A DNA stretch of 64,000 bases. It comes from Abyssalbus ytuae (GTDB lineage: Bacteria; Bacteroidota; Bacteroidia; Flavobacteriales; Flavobacteriaceae). A program made the position numbers and the translations under genes. Shown here in pieces: positions 7,419 through 15,867 of the stretch; within the stretch, counting starts at the first letter, position 1; each line of letters starts with the position of its first letter. The stretch covers positions 2,046,001 through 2,110,000 of the forward strand of contig NZ_CP094358.1 of assembly GCF_022807975.1 (NCBI RefSeq), written 5' to 3'. The notes beneath the pieces are model-generated. The model was not told the DNA's origin and ran no database searches. It was given only the letters and a program-made list of their open reading frames with translations.

Positions 7419-9107
7419 ATGAACAAAAGAATTGTAGTAATTGGAGGCTCGGCAGCAGGGCCTAAAGCAGCAGCAAAAGCAAGAAGAACCGATGAATTTG
7501 CTAAAATTACTATGTTTCAAAAAGGCCCCGACTTATCCATGGCATCCTGTGGGTATCCGTACTTTGTAGGAGGTTTTTTTGATGACAGGAATAAATTGCT
7601 TTGTACTCCTACAGGTGTAATAAGAGACCCGAAGTTTTATTGGGATTCCAAGGGTATAGAAGCCAAAATTAATACCGAAGTCACCAAAATCAACACAGAA
7701 AAAAAGACCGTAGAATACATTAATTTAGAAACAGGCATCACAGGACAACAGGAATACGACAAACTCATTATAGCTACAGGGGCCACACCCAACAAACCGG
7801 CGGTACCCGGAATTGATTTAAAAGGTATTACCACCCTGCAATCTATACAGGATGCCGATTATTTACGAAAAATAAAAGATGAAGGAAAAGTAAAAAAGGC
7901 AGTAGTTATAGGAGGAGGATTAATTGGTATTGAAACCCTCGAAGCACTACACCTTGCCGGAATAGAACTTACAATGATTGAGTTACTGCCACAATTACTT
8001 ACTTTTCTCGATTGGAAAATAGCAAAACTGGTTCAAAATTACCTGAAAACAAAAGCCAATGTAATTACTAAAAACGGAGTGGCGGAGTTTTTGGGAGAAA
8101 ACGGTAAACTTACCGGGGTACGCCTTCAAAACGGAACAGAAATTCCATGTGAACTGGCCGTCATAGCCATTGGAGTAAAACCCAATGTAGAACTGGCCCG
8201 CCAGGCGGGAATTAAAACCGGCAGCCTGGGAGGTATTACCGTAAACAAGTATATGCAAACCTCCAATCCGGATATTTATGCTGTGGGCGATTGCTGCGAA
8301 ATAAAAAACATCATTACAGGCGAAAATGTACTGGCACCCTATGGAGACCTGGCAAATTTAGAAGGGCGCGTAGCAGGTGTAAATGTAATAAAAGGAAATA
8401 CGGAAACTTTTCCAGGCACCTTTCAAACAGGAATATGTAAGCTATTCGATTATAATATTGGCATTACAGGCCTGTCTGAAGAAAAAGCGCAGGAGGCTAA
8501 AATTGATTATGTAAAAGTTGTGAATGTAAGCCCGGATAAACCTTCATTTATGAATGGAAAGCTTTTAATAACAAAACTGTTAGCCGAAAAAAATTCCGGA
8601 AGAATATTAGGAGCCCAATGTGTGGGTACCGGCGATGTGAGTAAACAACTTGCCATATGGGCAACTGCCCTCAAAGGAAAACTTACCGTGGAGGATATAG
8701 TAAATAACGATTTACCCTATGCCCCTCCCTTTTCACTGGCTATAGACCACAGTATAGCCTCAGCACATATACTGCAAAATAAAATGAAAGGTAATTTTAC
8801 AGGTATTTCGGCACTTGATTTTAAAGAAAGACTTCAGGAAAATCATGATATGTTTATTCTGGATGTACGGGGAGCCGATGAATATGAACAAACCCGCCTT
8901 GGTGTAGGTGAAGTGCTTATTCCTATCGTAAAATTAAGAAACCGGTTAAACGAACTGCCGGAAGATAAGAATAAGGAAATTATAACCTATTGTAAAATTT
9001 CATTAAGAGGATATGAAGCATCCGTGCTTCTTAAAGCCCATGGTTACACCAATGTAAAAGTGATAGAAGGAGGAATATTGGGGTGGCCGTTTGAAAAAGA
9101 GAAATAG
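7419..9107 (+). CDS. FAD-dependent CoA-disulfide reductase/rhodanese fusion
   Basis: 562 residues. The N-terminal part is a pyridine nucleotide-disulfide oxidoreductase: FAD site VVIGGSAAGPKAAAKAR (5-22), the single redox Cys44 in SMASCGYPY typical of CoA-disulfide reductases and NADH oxidases, a second dinucleotide site (VVIGGGLIGIETLEAL, about 165) and the FAD motif NPDIYAVGDCCE (about 285). From about 465 a rhodanese domain follows with active-site Cys in TYCKISLRGYEA. CoADR-rhodanese fusions reduce CoA disulfide, CoA persulfide or polysulfide with NAD(P)H. It is the last gene of the operon and suggests a persulfide/thiol redox role for the whole unit. Confidence 0.88.
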   Translation: MNKRIVVIGGSAAGPKAAAKARRTDEFAKITMFQKGPDLSMASCGYPYFVGGFFDDRNKLLCTPTGVIRDPKFYWDSKGIEAKINTEVTKINTEKKTVEYINLETGITGQQEYDKLIIATGATPNKPAVPGIDLKGITTLQSIQDADYLRKIKDEGKVKKAVVIGGGLIGIETLEALHLAGIELTMIELLPQLLTFLDWKIAKLVQNYLKTKANVITKNGVAEFLGENGKLTGVRLQNGTEIPCELAVIAIGVKPNVELARQAGIKTGSLGGITVNKYMQTSNPDIYAVGDCCEIKNIITGENVLAPYGDLANLEGRVAGVNVIKGNTETFPGTFQTGICKLFDYNIGITGLSEEKAQEAKIDYVKVVNVSPDKPSFMNGKLLITKLLAEKNSGRILGAQCVGTGDVSKQLAIWATALKGKLTVEDIVNNDLPYAPPFSLAIDHSIASAHILQNKMKGNFTGISALDFKERLQENHDMFILDVRGADEYEQTRLGVGEVLIPIVKLRNRLNELPEDKNKEIITYCKISLRGYEASVLLKAHGYTNVKVIEGGILGWPFEKEK

Positions 9108-9688
9108 CGATAATGTTTAAAATAAACGTCCGTACCTTTCTTTATGTGTTTTGTTATGTTGTGCCACCCCTGCCTGTACAGGCAGGGGTGGCACACTGCC
9201 CATGGCCCGCAACCGGGATAAACCTTCTATCGAAACTGTAATTACGATTTTCGAATTGAATTTTCCTTACCGGATGGGTTGCAAATAAAAGTTTACTTTT
9301 ACAAGCTTCCCGAAATCTCCTGACTTCCGGGAGCGCTGCGAGGCGTTTTTGTCAGGTGTATTTGTAAACCTGCCAGGTTTTTTTGAATACGGGAAATTCC
9401 CGCAGCCCATTTTATTGTTTAAATGGCTTTCTAAAAACTTTAGAAGCGTGCTTGTCATTTCTTTCCTGCTCTTAATCTCCTGGCTCCCCTCTTGAGAAGG
9501 GAAGGATTTGCAGAGCAAATCAGGAGAGTGTATAGTTACTACAAAATAATTGTTATTACCCATATTCATCTATATCTTCCAAACCTGTGAGGTTTACTTT
9601 CGCAATCACTTTTTACCCTATTAAACCAACTCTGGCAGGTATATTTTTTTTATCTTTCCACTCTTAAAAAGAACCAATCATAACACAG
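9108..9688. other. Non-coding, palindrome-rich spacer
   Basis: No convincing gene is seen in 580 bp. The stretch holds a 36-bp palindrome (listed separately) and short AAACCTGnnAGGTTT palindromes at about 9366-9380 and 9582-9597. The latter are a repeat type I recall from other flavobacterial genomes. Segment 9240-9275 resembles 10650-10700 on the other side of the nucleotidyltransferase-HEPN gene. The minus-strand open frame at 9267-9569 has low-complexity, non-protein-like content and runs through these repeats, so I do not call it. Confidence 0.6.
9160..9195. repeat. Perfect 36-bp palindrome
   Basis: The 36 bases are exactly self-complementary around GTAC at 9176-9179; each arm reads TGTGCCACCCCTGCCTGT. 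With no loop it can form a long cruciform or, as RNA, a strong hairpin. It lies 53 bp after the stop of the operon's last gene, so it may act as the 3' end or RNA stabiliser of that transcript, although no T-run follows. A dispersed REP-like element is the other reading. Confidence 0.8.
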
Positions 9689-10575
9689 GTGAAGGAACAA
9701 CTCTCTCATTTACCCCCACATAAACAAAAAGAACTGCAGGCGCTGGTAGAAGTGCTCCAAAAAGCCATACGTAAGATAGATATGATCTGGCTCTTTGGCA
9801 GTTATGCCACCGGCAAATGGGTAGAGGAAACCACTTTTGAAGACGGTACCCGCTTTGAGTACCGCAGTGATTATGATATTTTGGTGATACTACCCTACAA
9901 CGATATAAAAACACATTTTAAGGTAGAGCGGCTTATTGACAAACTGGAAAAAACAGGACTACTCAACACCCGGGTAAGTATTATTTACCACACCCTGAAG
10001 GAGGTTAACCTTGCTTTAAGCTATGGCAGCTACTTTTTTGGCGATATAGTTAAAGAGGGCATACTGTTGGTTAAGAACAGCAAAAAGGAACTGGCAAAAC
10101 CCAAACCTTTAACCGGTGCCGAGAAACAGCAAAAGGCACAGGAACACTTTGACCAGTGGTTTAAATCTGCAACCCGTTTTTTTGAAGGCTATGAAATATT
10201 TTTTCAAAAGGGAAAAAGGATACAGATTATTATAAAAATGCAGCTTTTGAACTTCACCAGGCTACGGAGCGTTATTTTCATACTACGTTGTTGGTGTTTA
10301 CCGACTATAAGGCCAAGCAGCACGATATAGACCTGCTAAGAAATGACGTAATCCGTTTAGACGAGCGTTTTGCCACGGTGTTCCCACAAAACACCAAAGA
10401 GGAGCGTGATCGTTTTGACCTGCTTAAACGTGCTTATATTGATGCCCGCTACCGGATGAAAATCTATAACATTACCCGTGAAGAACTTGAATACCTTGGC
10501 GAGCGGGTTGCCCTTTTAAAGGAGCTAACCGAGGAGGTTTGCCAGGAAAAAACAGATAGTTTTTTGATGGAATAG
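9689..10575 (+). pseudogene. Nucleotidyltransferase-HEPN protein, frameshifted
   Basis: Two open frames together make one MNT-HEPN protein of about 295 residues. The first (from a GTG at 9689) has the nucleotidyltransferase motif WLFGSYATGKW and an acidic pair in RSDYDILVIL. After FFQKGK the frame is lost. Reading one base back gives KKDTDYYKNAAFELHQATERYFHT and continues into the second frame (10288-10575), the HEPN part. The break sits at an A5 run, 10213-10217; one extra A would restore the gene. Fused MNT-HEPN proteins are linked to toxin-antitoxin and defence functions (AMPylation by MNT, RNase by HEPN). A sequencing error in the homopolymer is an alternative to real decay. Confidence 0.8.
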
Positions 10576-11127
10576 GGGTTTAGTATTCAGTGATCAGTTT
10601 TCAGAATGGAAAAGGAACGGGTGACCAATGAATATTTAAGATTTATGGGTTACGTTTACGAATTGAATTTTCTTTTCGGATAGCTTACCGGAGCGGATGG
10701 GACAGGAAAATGGTTAACTATGGTGAACTAAGGTGAACTATATATGAAGTATCTATGGAGTATCTATGGAGTATCTATGAAGGAAAGGTGAAGTATCTAT
10801 GGATATGTGTCGTCCTTGTGTCGTCCTAAAATAACTATACAGGTTACTGAATAAATCCTGATATAATTATACAACTCTTTTTCTTAATCCTAAAATGGCT
10901 GTACAGCCATTTCAGGACAAGACACATTTTCTTTGCTTGTACAAAGAAAACGAACCAACCTGCCCGAACGTGCCGTTGGGTACGGGGGGGAAGAAAATAC
11001 GCCCTTTAGGAGGAATTTTTGCTGTCGCAAAACCGGCTTGCAAACTCCGCGTCGCTTTGCTCCTGAATCTCGGAGCTTTGCTAAGCCTATTCTGCCTAAA
11101 GGGGGGCTTTGTAATAGGGGTGGATTT
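10576..11127. other. Non-coding spacer with short repeats
   Basis: No gene is supported. At about 10746-10780 an 11-bp unit (AGTATCTATGG type) is repeated three times head to tail and recurs at 10792-10802. Around 10730-10740 a GGTGAACTA unit is repeated twice. The open frames at 10895-11206 and 10933-11148 look unlike proteins and lack a start context; they run into the 194-bp repeats. Confidence 0.55.
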
Positions 11128-11700
11128 GTTGATTTGTGTAATTGTTGATTTGATATTTTATGCTTTTTTAGATTTCTCAGTTGCTTTTCAGGCTCTGTCG
11201 AAATGACCGGATTTTTTCCTGGCTCTTGTTTCTTATTCTTAACGAATGGATTCTTTGTAAATTTTCATCCCCTCCCCATGCTGTGGCGTGGTACTCCCCG
11301 AGAGAGGTGGAGAGTGGGTATGTTGATTTGTGTAATTGTTGATTTGATATTTAGTGCTTTTTTAGATTTCTCAGTCGCCTTACAGGCTCTGTCGAAATGA
11401 CCGGATTTTTTCCTGGCTCTTGTTTCTTATTCTTAACGAATGGATTCTTTGTAAATTTTCATCCCCTCCCCATGCTGTGGCGTGGTACTCCCCGAGAGAG
11501 GTGGAGAGTGGGTATGTTGATTTGTGTAATTGTTGATTTGATATTTTGTGCTTTTTTAGATTTCTCAGTCGCCTTACAGGCTCTGTCGAAATGACCGGAT
11601 TTTTTCCTGGCTCTTGTTTCTTGTTCTTAACGAATGGATTCTTTGTAAATTTTCATCCCCTCCCCATGCTGTGGCGTGGTACTCCCCGAGAGAGGTGGAG
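11128..11700. repeat. 194-bp tandem repeat array, about three copies
   Basis: A 194-bp unit starts at 11203, 11397 and 11591 with near identity (for example one A/G change in TCTTATTC/TCTTGTTC). A partial, more diverged unit precedes it at 11128-11202 (TTGCTTTTCAGG instead of CGCCTTACAGG). The third unit is cut at 11700, where DNA leading into the DinB gene begins. Each unit contains a CCCCTCCCCATGC...GGTGGAG segment also found once at 50071-50120. The open frames across the array (a GTG or ATG followed by TGFFPG) are produced by the repeat and are not called as genes. Confidence 0.9.
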
Positions 11701-11711
11701 CAGTTGCAGGA

Positions 11712-12200
11712 TTAATTTTCTTTTAAAAACTTAATGATTATTCCCAGTTGCCCCAGGTGGTAAATATCATGGTGGAGCATACCGTCCAGTAAGAACCGGT
11801 ACGGATAGTAATCTTTAAAATCGGTATCGTAGTATTTTTGATCGAGAAAGGTATCGTCTTTGTTTTGTAACAACTCAATAAGGGTTAATAAGCTGTGGTC
11901 GTAATCTGCTTTTATTTTGCTCCACCCTTTTAGTTTTAGTTTATGAACAGGCCACCAGTTTTCTTCGCAATCATCCGTTTTACTGCCGGTTCCTGTTTTT
12001 ATTTTTAAAATGGCTTCTTCCCGCCACAGGGTAAGGTGCGAAATAATTTCGGCGATGCTGTGCAGGTCCGGAAGGGGCCTTTTAAACACCAGGCTTTCAC
12101 TTACTTCCCTCAACTTACTTTGATAGGTGCTGCCTACCCATAATTTACCGTTTTGTACAAGGGTTAGCTGGTTGATAATATGTTGTATAAGAATGTTCAT
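11712..12200 (-). CDS. DinB family protein
   Basis: 162 residues. DinB-type four-helix bundle with the expected metal-binding histidines: one in SIAEIISHLTLWREE near residue 54, and two in LDGMLHHDIYHLGQLGII near the C-terminus. Relatives (YfiT, DinB, bacillithiol and mycothiol transferases) bind a divalent metal and transfer thiols or hydrolyse small substrates; many are stress-induced. Its stop lies 12 bp from the end of the 194-bp repeats. The substrate is unknown. Confidence 0.85.
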   Translation of the reverse strand: MNILIQHIINQLTLVQNGKLWVGSTYQSKLREVSESLVFKRPLPDLHSIAEIISHLTLWREEAILKIKTGTGSKTDDCEENWWPVHKLKLKGWSKIKADYDHSLLTLIELLQNKDDTFLDQKYYDTDFKDYYPYRFLLDGMLHHDIYHLGQLGIIIKFLKEN

Positions 12201-12375
12201 AATAACGGTTGTAATGATAGGTGTATACAGGTTTTCTACGGGTTAACTAATTTAGTGATTTGCTGGGGTTCCGAGCTTCTAAGAACCTGAATAATATAAG
12301 GGAGAAGGTTTTAGTTTTTTCAGCTTATAATATCTCAATTTTACCATCTCTTTTGGTGAGGGGCCTGCTTATAGG

Positions 12376-12981
12376 TTATTTTACCTGTTCTATGAGTTGT
12401 AGCCTTTTTACGATGCTGTTTTTTTCCAGGATGGTTCCGGGCGACAGAACTGCGTTTGCCCCTATTTTGGAATCATCTCCCACGAGGGAACCGAATTTTT
12501 CCGACCGCGTGTCTGTTAATTGTCCGTTATGGGATACAAAAATTCTTTTGTCCTGCCTTTCGTTATAATGGTTTGCACATATGGATCCGGCTTCAAAATT
12601 TATATTTTGCCCTATTATGCTGTTACCTATATAGTTAAAATGTGCTACCGCCGAGTGATCGAATATCAGGGATTGTTTAATTTCGGAACCGGGCCCTATT
12701 TTTACGGATCTGCTTAAAAAAACAGGCCCTCTTATATAGGCATGAGCTCCTACAAAACAGTTCTCCGAAATAATTACAGCGCCTTTTAAGGTTACTCCTT
12801 TTTCAACAAGGGCAGTTTTATGAATGGCAATATTGTTTTCTACTATAAAGTCACTCCCCAGATTTTTTATGTGCTGTCCGATTATTTCTTCCAAATGGTT
12901 TATAATTTCCCAGGGCAGCATGGAGCTGTATTGTGAAAAGGTGGCCTCAAAGGGCTGTATGTAGTTTTGAATGTTTATCAT
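12376..12981 (-). CDS. Left-handed beta-helix acyltransferase-like protein
   Basis: 201 residues. After an N-terminal helical part (1-50) come hexapeptide repeats of a left-handed beta-helix (for example AIHKTALVEKGVTLKGAVI, VGAHAYIRGPVFLSRSV, SLVGDDSKIGANAVLSPGTIL). The pattern resembles the C-terminal acetyltransferase half of GlmU, including an N-F/Y-x-G...SxxG-like region (FNYIGNSIIGQNINFEAGSI, GSLVGDD). No pyrophosphorylase domain is present. It overlaps the VOC gene upstream by 4 bp. A sugar-nucleotide N-acyltransferase is likely; the substrate is not known. Confidence 0.75.
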   Translation of the reverse strand: MINIQNYIQPFEATFSQYSSMLPWEIINHLEEIIGQHIKNLGSDFIVENNIAIHKTALVEKGVTLKGAVIISENCFVGAHAYIRGPVFLSRSVKIGPGSEIKQSLIFDHSAVAHFNYIGNSIIGQNINFEAGSICANHYNERQDKRIFVSHNGQLTDTRSEKFGSLVGDDSKIGANAVLSPGTILEKNSIVKRLQLIEQVK

Positions 12982-13364
12982 AACTCGTATATTTCTATGG
13001 GCAGGTTGTCCGGGTCGGAGAAAAATGTAAACTTCCTGTCGGTAAATTCATCTATGCGTACCGGCTCGGGTTGTATGTTGTTTAAATTTAAGAATTTTAC
13101 GGCAGCTTCAACATCTTTTACAGCAAAGGCAAGATGCCTTAAACCGGTGGCTTCGGGCCTTGTTAATCTTGCCGGCGGATGGGGGAATGAAAAGAGTTCG
13201 ATTAAATATTGCCCGTTTAAGGAGAGGTCCAGCTTGTAGGACTGTCTTTCTTTCCTGTAAACTTCCTGCTCAATGTGAAACCCTAAAATGTGAGTGTAAA
13301 AGGATTTGGATCTCTCATAATCAGAGCAAATGATTGCAATATGGTGTAATCTTTCTATTTTCAT
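12978..13364 (-). CDS. VOC family (glyoxalase-like) protein, YaeR type
   Basis: 128 residues. One vicinal-oxygen-chelate domain pair: RLHHIAIICSDYERSKSFYTHILGF at the start, LIELFSFP in the first half and GLRHLAFAVKDVEAAVKFL, FFSDPDNLPIEIYEL in the second. The His/Glu ligands of a metal site are visible (H7 or H8, E in IELF, H in LRHLAF, E in IEIYEL). This is close to the YaeR/SMU.1112c group of unknown substrate. It is the first gene of a two-gene unit with the beta-helix protein. Confidence 0.85.
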   Translation of the reverse strand: MKIERLHHIAIICSDYERSKSFYTHILGFHIEQEVYRKERQSYKLDLSLNGQYLIELFSFPHPPARLTRPEATGLRHLAFAVKDVEAAVKFLNLNNIQPEPVRIDEFTDRKFTFFSDPDNLPIEIYEL

Positions 13365-13425
13365 TTTTTAGTGTCTTTATTGGTTGAGGTACAACCCCGG
13401 TATTGTTTCGGAACGGCCGGGTTTT

Positions 13426-14157
13426 CTACTGTGTTGTAAATAATGTAATGGTGTAATCCAGCAGCTCTGTACCGCCGTGTTTACCATGCCCGGGGATTAC
13501 ATATTGCAGTTGAGGATAGTGATCTTTTATTTTTTGTATGGTATGGGGCCACTGCTGTATGTTTGCATCGGCGAGATTTCCTTTTCCGGCATTTATTTCT
13601 TTTACCAGGCAACCGCCAAAAAGGGTTTCTTCGGACGGAATATAAGATACTACATTGTCTACAGTATGGCCTGCTCCGAAAAAGCGGGTAATGGTGGTTT
13701 TATTTCCTGCTTTTAGCTCCAGGGTGTTGTCAAACCCGTATTTCGGAAGGATTTCGTTATGCTGTTTTGCAAGTCGGATGGTTTCATTACTTGCATACGA
13801 GGGTATGCCGTTAGCGTGAAATTCTTTGAGCCCTCCCAGGCAATCGTCGTGAAAATGATTGATCACAACTGCTTTAATGGTTGCCTGTTGCGTGGCTGTT
13901 ATCCAGTTTATAAGTTGGGCCGAAGCGTTGTCATCTACAGGAGTATCAAAAACAATAGCTTCCTTCTTGTTGAAGAAAATAAGTCCGTTACTGGGAAAGG
14001 TACCGTAGCCGGGAATATTCAGATAGGAAATATGAATGTAAACATTTTCGGTTAGGGGTTTAATTTTCACATCCTGACAGCAGGATGTGGAGGGAGTGTT
14101 TTGTGCTTTGCAGCCCATAAAGGCGGCTAATGCAAGGAGAGTGGCTATTTTTTTCAT
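13426..14157 (-). CDS. Subclass B1 metallo-beta-lactamase
   Basis: 243 residues, normal for the class. All zinc ligands of subclass B1 are present: H101-x-H103-x-D105 in NHFHDDCLGG, H164 in GAGHTVDN, C183 in GGCLVKE and H224 in IPGHGKHGG; the substrate-binding Lys186 three residues after the Cys is kept. The N-terminus (MKKIATLLALAAFMGCKAQ) looks like a lipoprotein signal with Cys16, which would place the enzyme on the membrane facing the periplasm. Such enzymes hydrolyse most beta-lactams including carbapenems, and environmental Flavobacteriaceae often carry intrinsic ones. No mobile gene touches it, so it is probably resident. Activity is predicted, not shown. Confidence 0.9.
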   Translation of the reverse strand: MKKIATLLALAAFMGCKAQNTPSTSCCQDVKIKPLTENVYIHISYLNIPGYGTFPSNGLIFFNKKEAIVFDTPVDDNASAQLINWITATQQATIKAVVINHFHDDCLGGLKEFHANGIPSYASNETIRLAKQHNEILPKYGFDNTLELKAGNKTTITRFFGAGHTVDNVVSYIPSEETLFGGCLVKEINAGKGNLADANIQQWPHTIQKIKDHYPQLQYVIPGHGKHGGTELLDYTITLFTTQ

Positions 14158-14275
14158 TGTTGATTAATGTATATATGTTTTATACAGGAACGGCTGTTGC
14201 AGGTGAATACTAATGCTTTTGTTAAGATAGAAAAAGTTAGGGAAAGTGGAGGAGAGAATATTGAAAATTTTATTG

Positions 14276-14647
14276 TTAATGCTGATAACACCGGCCGTTG
14301 GAATTTGTTGTTTTTCGTTTACACCTCACCCCTGATTTTGTTTTACCTGTACACTGAACGGCAGTACTTCTTTTAGAGCCGGCAGATGGTGTTTTACGGG
14401 AAGAAGAGGTTATATTTGAGGAGGTGTCATCCTTCGTATTTTGAGCGGGTTTACAAACGAGACAGGGTTCATACCCCAGTTCTAACGCTTTTTCTAATTC
14501 TATTTCAATTTTTGAATATTTGAGATACCTGCAGGTAGCGGTATGGTATTTTTCTCCTGTTTTGGTTATATAAACGGTTTGGGCAGTAAGGCCGGAGATA
14601 AAACCAATAAAAATAAGGGAGATTATTATAATCCGGCTTTTGTTCAT
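14276..14647 (-). CDS. Small secreted Cys-rich protein
   Basis: 123 residues with a signal peptide (MNKSRIIIISLIFIGFISGLTAQ). Residues 25-66 read VYITKTGEKYHTATCRYL...GYEPCLVCKP, the Cys pattern of Ada-like metal-binding segments found on secreted nuclease-like proteins. A Ser/Thr/Lys-rich linker follows, then a second Cys motif, QCTGKTKSGVRCKRKT...GRCYQH, of the DUF5763 type. No enzymatic domain is present. Function unknown; zinc binding is likely from the two Cys/His clusters. Confidence 0.7.
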   Translation of the reverse strand: MNKSRIIIISLIFIGFISGLTAQTVYITKTGEKYHTATCRYLKYSKIEIELEKALELGYEPCLVCKPAQNTKDDTSSNITSSSRKTPSAGSKRSTAVQCTGKTKSGVRCKRKTTNSNGRCYQH

Positions 14648-14669
14648 TTTTATATTTTTACATCATTTC

Positions 14670-15800
14670 TTACTCTACCGGAACCCTTATATTATTTTCA
14701 ACAATGTCCATTTTAGTTTTATAAACCGTAACGTATTGAGGTTCTTCCTTTTCTTTGTTATATACTTTATTTTGATATGCTTTGATTTCTTTTACTACCA
14801 GCACTTTTACCTCTACTTCAATACCCTGGCTAAAATTATCATTATGCAAACCAATATAAAAAGTGCCTTGTTTTATCCTGTCATTTCTTCCATATGCGGC
14901 TCGTCCTTTTCCCTGGTCAAACAGATAAAATTGTTCTCCTTTAAGAAAGTTTTGAAGATTTGGTAAATCTTTAATAAAATAGTATTGAACATCTTCGCCG
15001 GTTTTCGGAATAATCAATTCTGAAGCAGCGCCTACCGCTATTGCTGCAAGTGGATTTTGAAAGTATGTTCCAGAAGCCTGGCTTGCTAATTTTGAAATAA
15101 ATCTTAAATTTTCTTTATAAGCTTCTTGCCCTTCTTGATCTACCCCAATCCAATATGACCATGCAATCAAATTTTCTTCTAATAGGTCTGAATTTTTTAG
15201 CAAGGGTAAATCTACTTGAAGATATGTTCTGCTTGGGTTGCCATTAGAATACGAGTGAACTTTTTGTGACTTTTCAAACAACATGATTTCTTCTTGTGTA
15301 GTATTAATAAGTTCACGAACATTTTCCTGATATTTAATTGTTTTATACCCCACTAAACTGTCTTCCTGATAAGTAGTATAGGTAGTATCTCTTTTTACTT
15401 CCCATTTCCAATTCGTGTTAAAGTTTTGTGTTTTTTCACTTTCAGGGACCCGGTCAATTTTTATTTTACAAACCCTCCTGGTTAATGAAGAACTATATAG
15501 TTTAAACATATAAACTCCTTTGTTTTTAACTTTTATTTTCCTGGTAAAATCTTCTGCTTTAAATTCCGATAGAATTACATTAGAGGGCAGTTCTACAATT
15601 TCTACCGATTTAATGTTTTTTCCTTTCACCATTTGCATAGAAAATACTATTTCGTCTCCTTCGGCAAAACTGAAGAAAAGTTCCTTTGATTGTTCAAGAT
15701 CTAAAACTATTGAGGTTTCTGTTACCGGAATAACCTCTTTGCCAAACAAGACACTGAAAAGTAGAAAGGAAGTAAAAAATGAAAGTAGTTTTTTAATCAT
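14670..15800 (-). CDS. Secreted protein of unknown function
   Basis: About 376 residues. I prefer the ATG at 15800 (MIKKLLSFFTSFLLFSVLFGKE), which opens a signal peptide; the open frame extends 8 codons further up to 15824. The first half looks like a beta-sandwich resembling the DUF-type domains that follow signal peptides in Bacteroidota; the centre has VQYYFIKDLPNLQNFLKGEQFYLFDQGKGRAAYGR, and the end reads as a soluble domain. I do not recognise the family. It lies between the small Cys-rich gene and a PH-domain gene on the same strand. Confidence 0.65.
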   Translation of the reverse strand: MIKKLLSFFTSFLLFSVLFGKEVIPVTETSIVLDLEQSKELFFSFAEGDEIVFSMQMVKGKNIKSVEIVELPSNVILSEFKAEDFTRKIKVKNKGVYMFKLYSSSLTRRVCKIKIDRVPESEKTQNFNTNWKWEVKRDTTYTTYQEDSLVGYKTIKYQENVRELINTTQEEIMLFEKSQKVHSYSNGNPSRTYLQVDLPLLKNSDLLEENLIAWSYWIGVDQEGQEAYKENLRFISKLASQASGTYFQNPLAAIAVGAASELIIPKTGEDVQYYFIKDLPNLQNFLKGEQFYLFDQGKGRAAYGRNDRIKQGTFYIGLHNDNFSQGIEVEVKVLVVKEIKAYQNKVYNKEKEEPQYVTVYKTKMDIVENNIRVPVE

Positions 15801-15867
15801 AAGTAAGTAATTTATTTCAAACATTTAAAGATATAGCAAACATATGATTTCAGAATAGAATATCAAA

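Noticed and set aside
9267..9569. Minus-strand open frame of 100 residues in the spacer
   Set aside because: It runs through short repeats, has no start context and no protein-like composition.
11203..11734. Repeating open frames encoding MTGFFPGSCFLFLTNG in the 194-bp array
   Set aside because: They are produced by the repeat unit itself, have no RBS or conserved protein look and are cut off where the array ends.
12260..12717. Plus-strand open frames across the beta-helix gene
   Set aside because: They are shadows of the minus-strand acyltransferase gene, whose hexapeptide pattern is clear.
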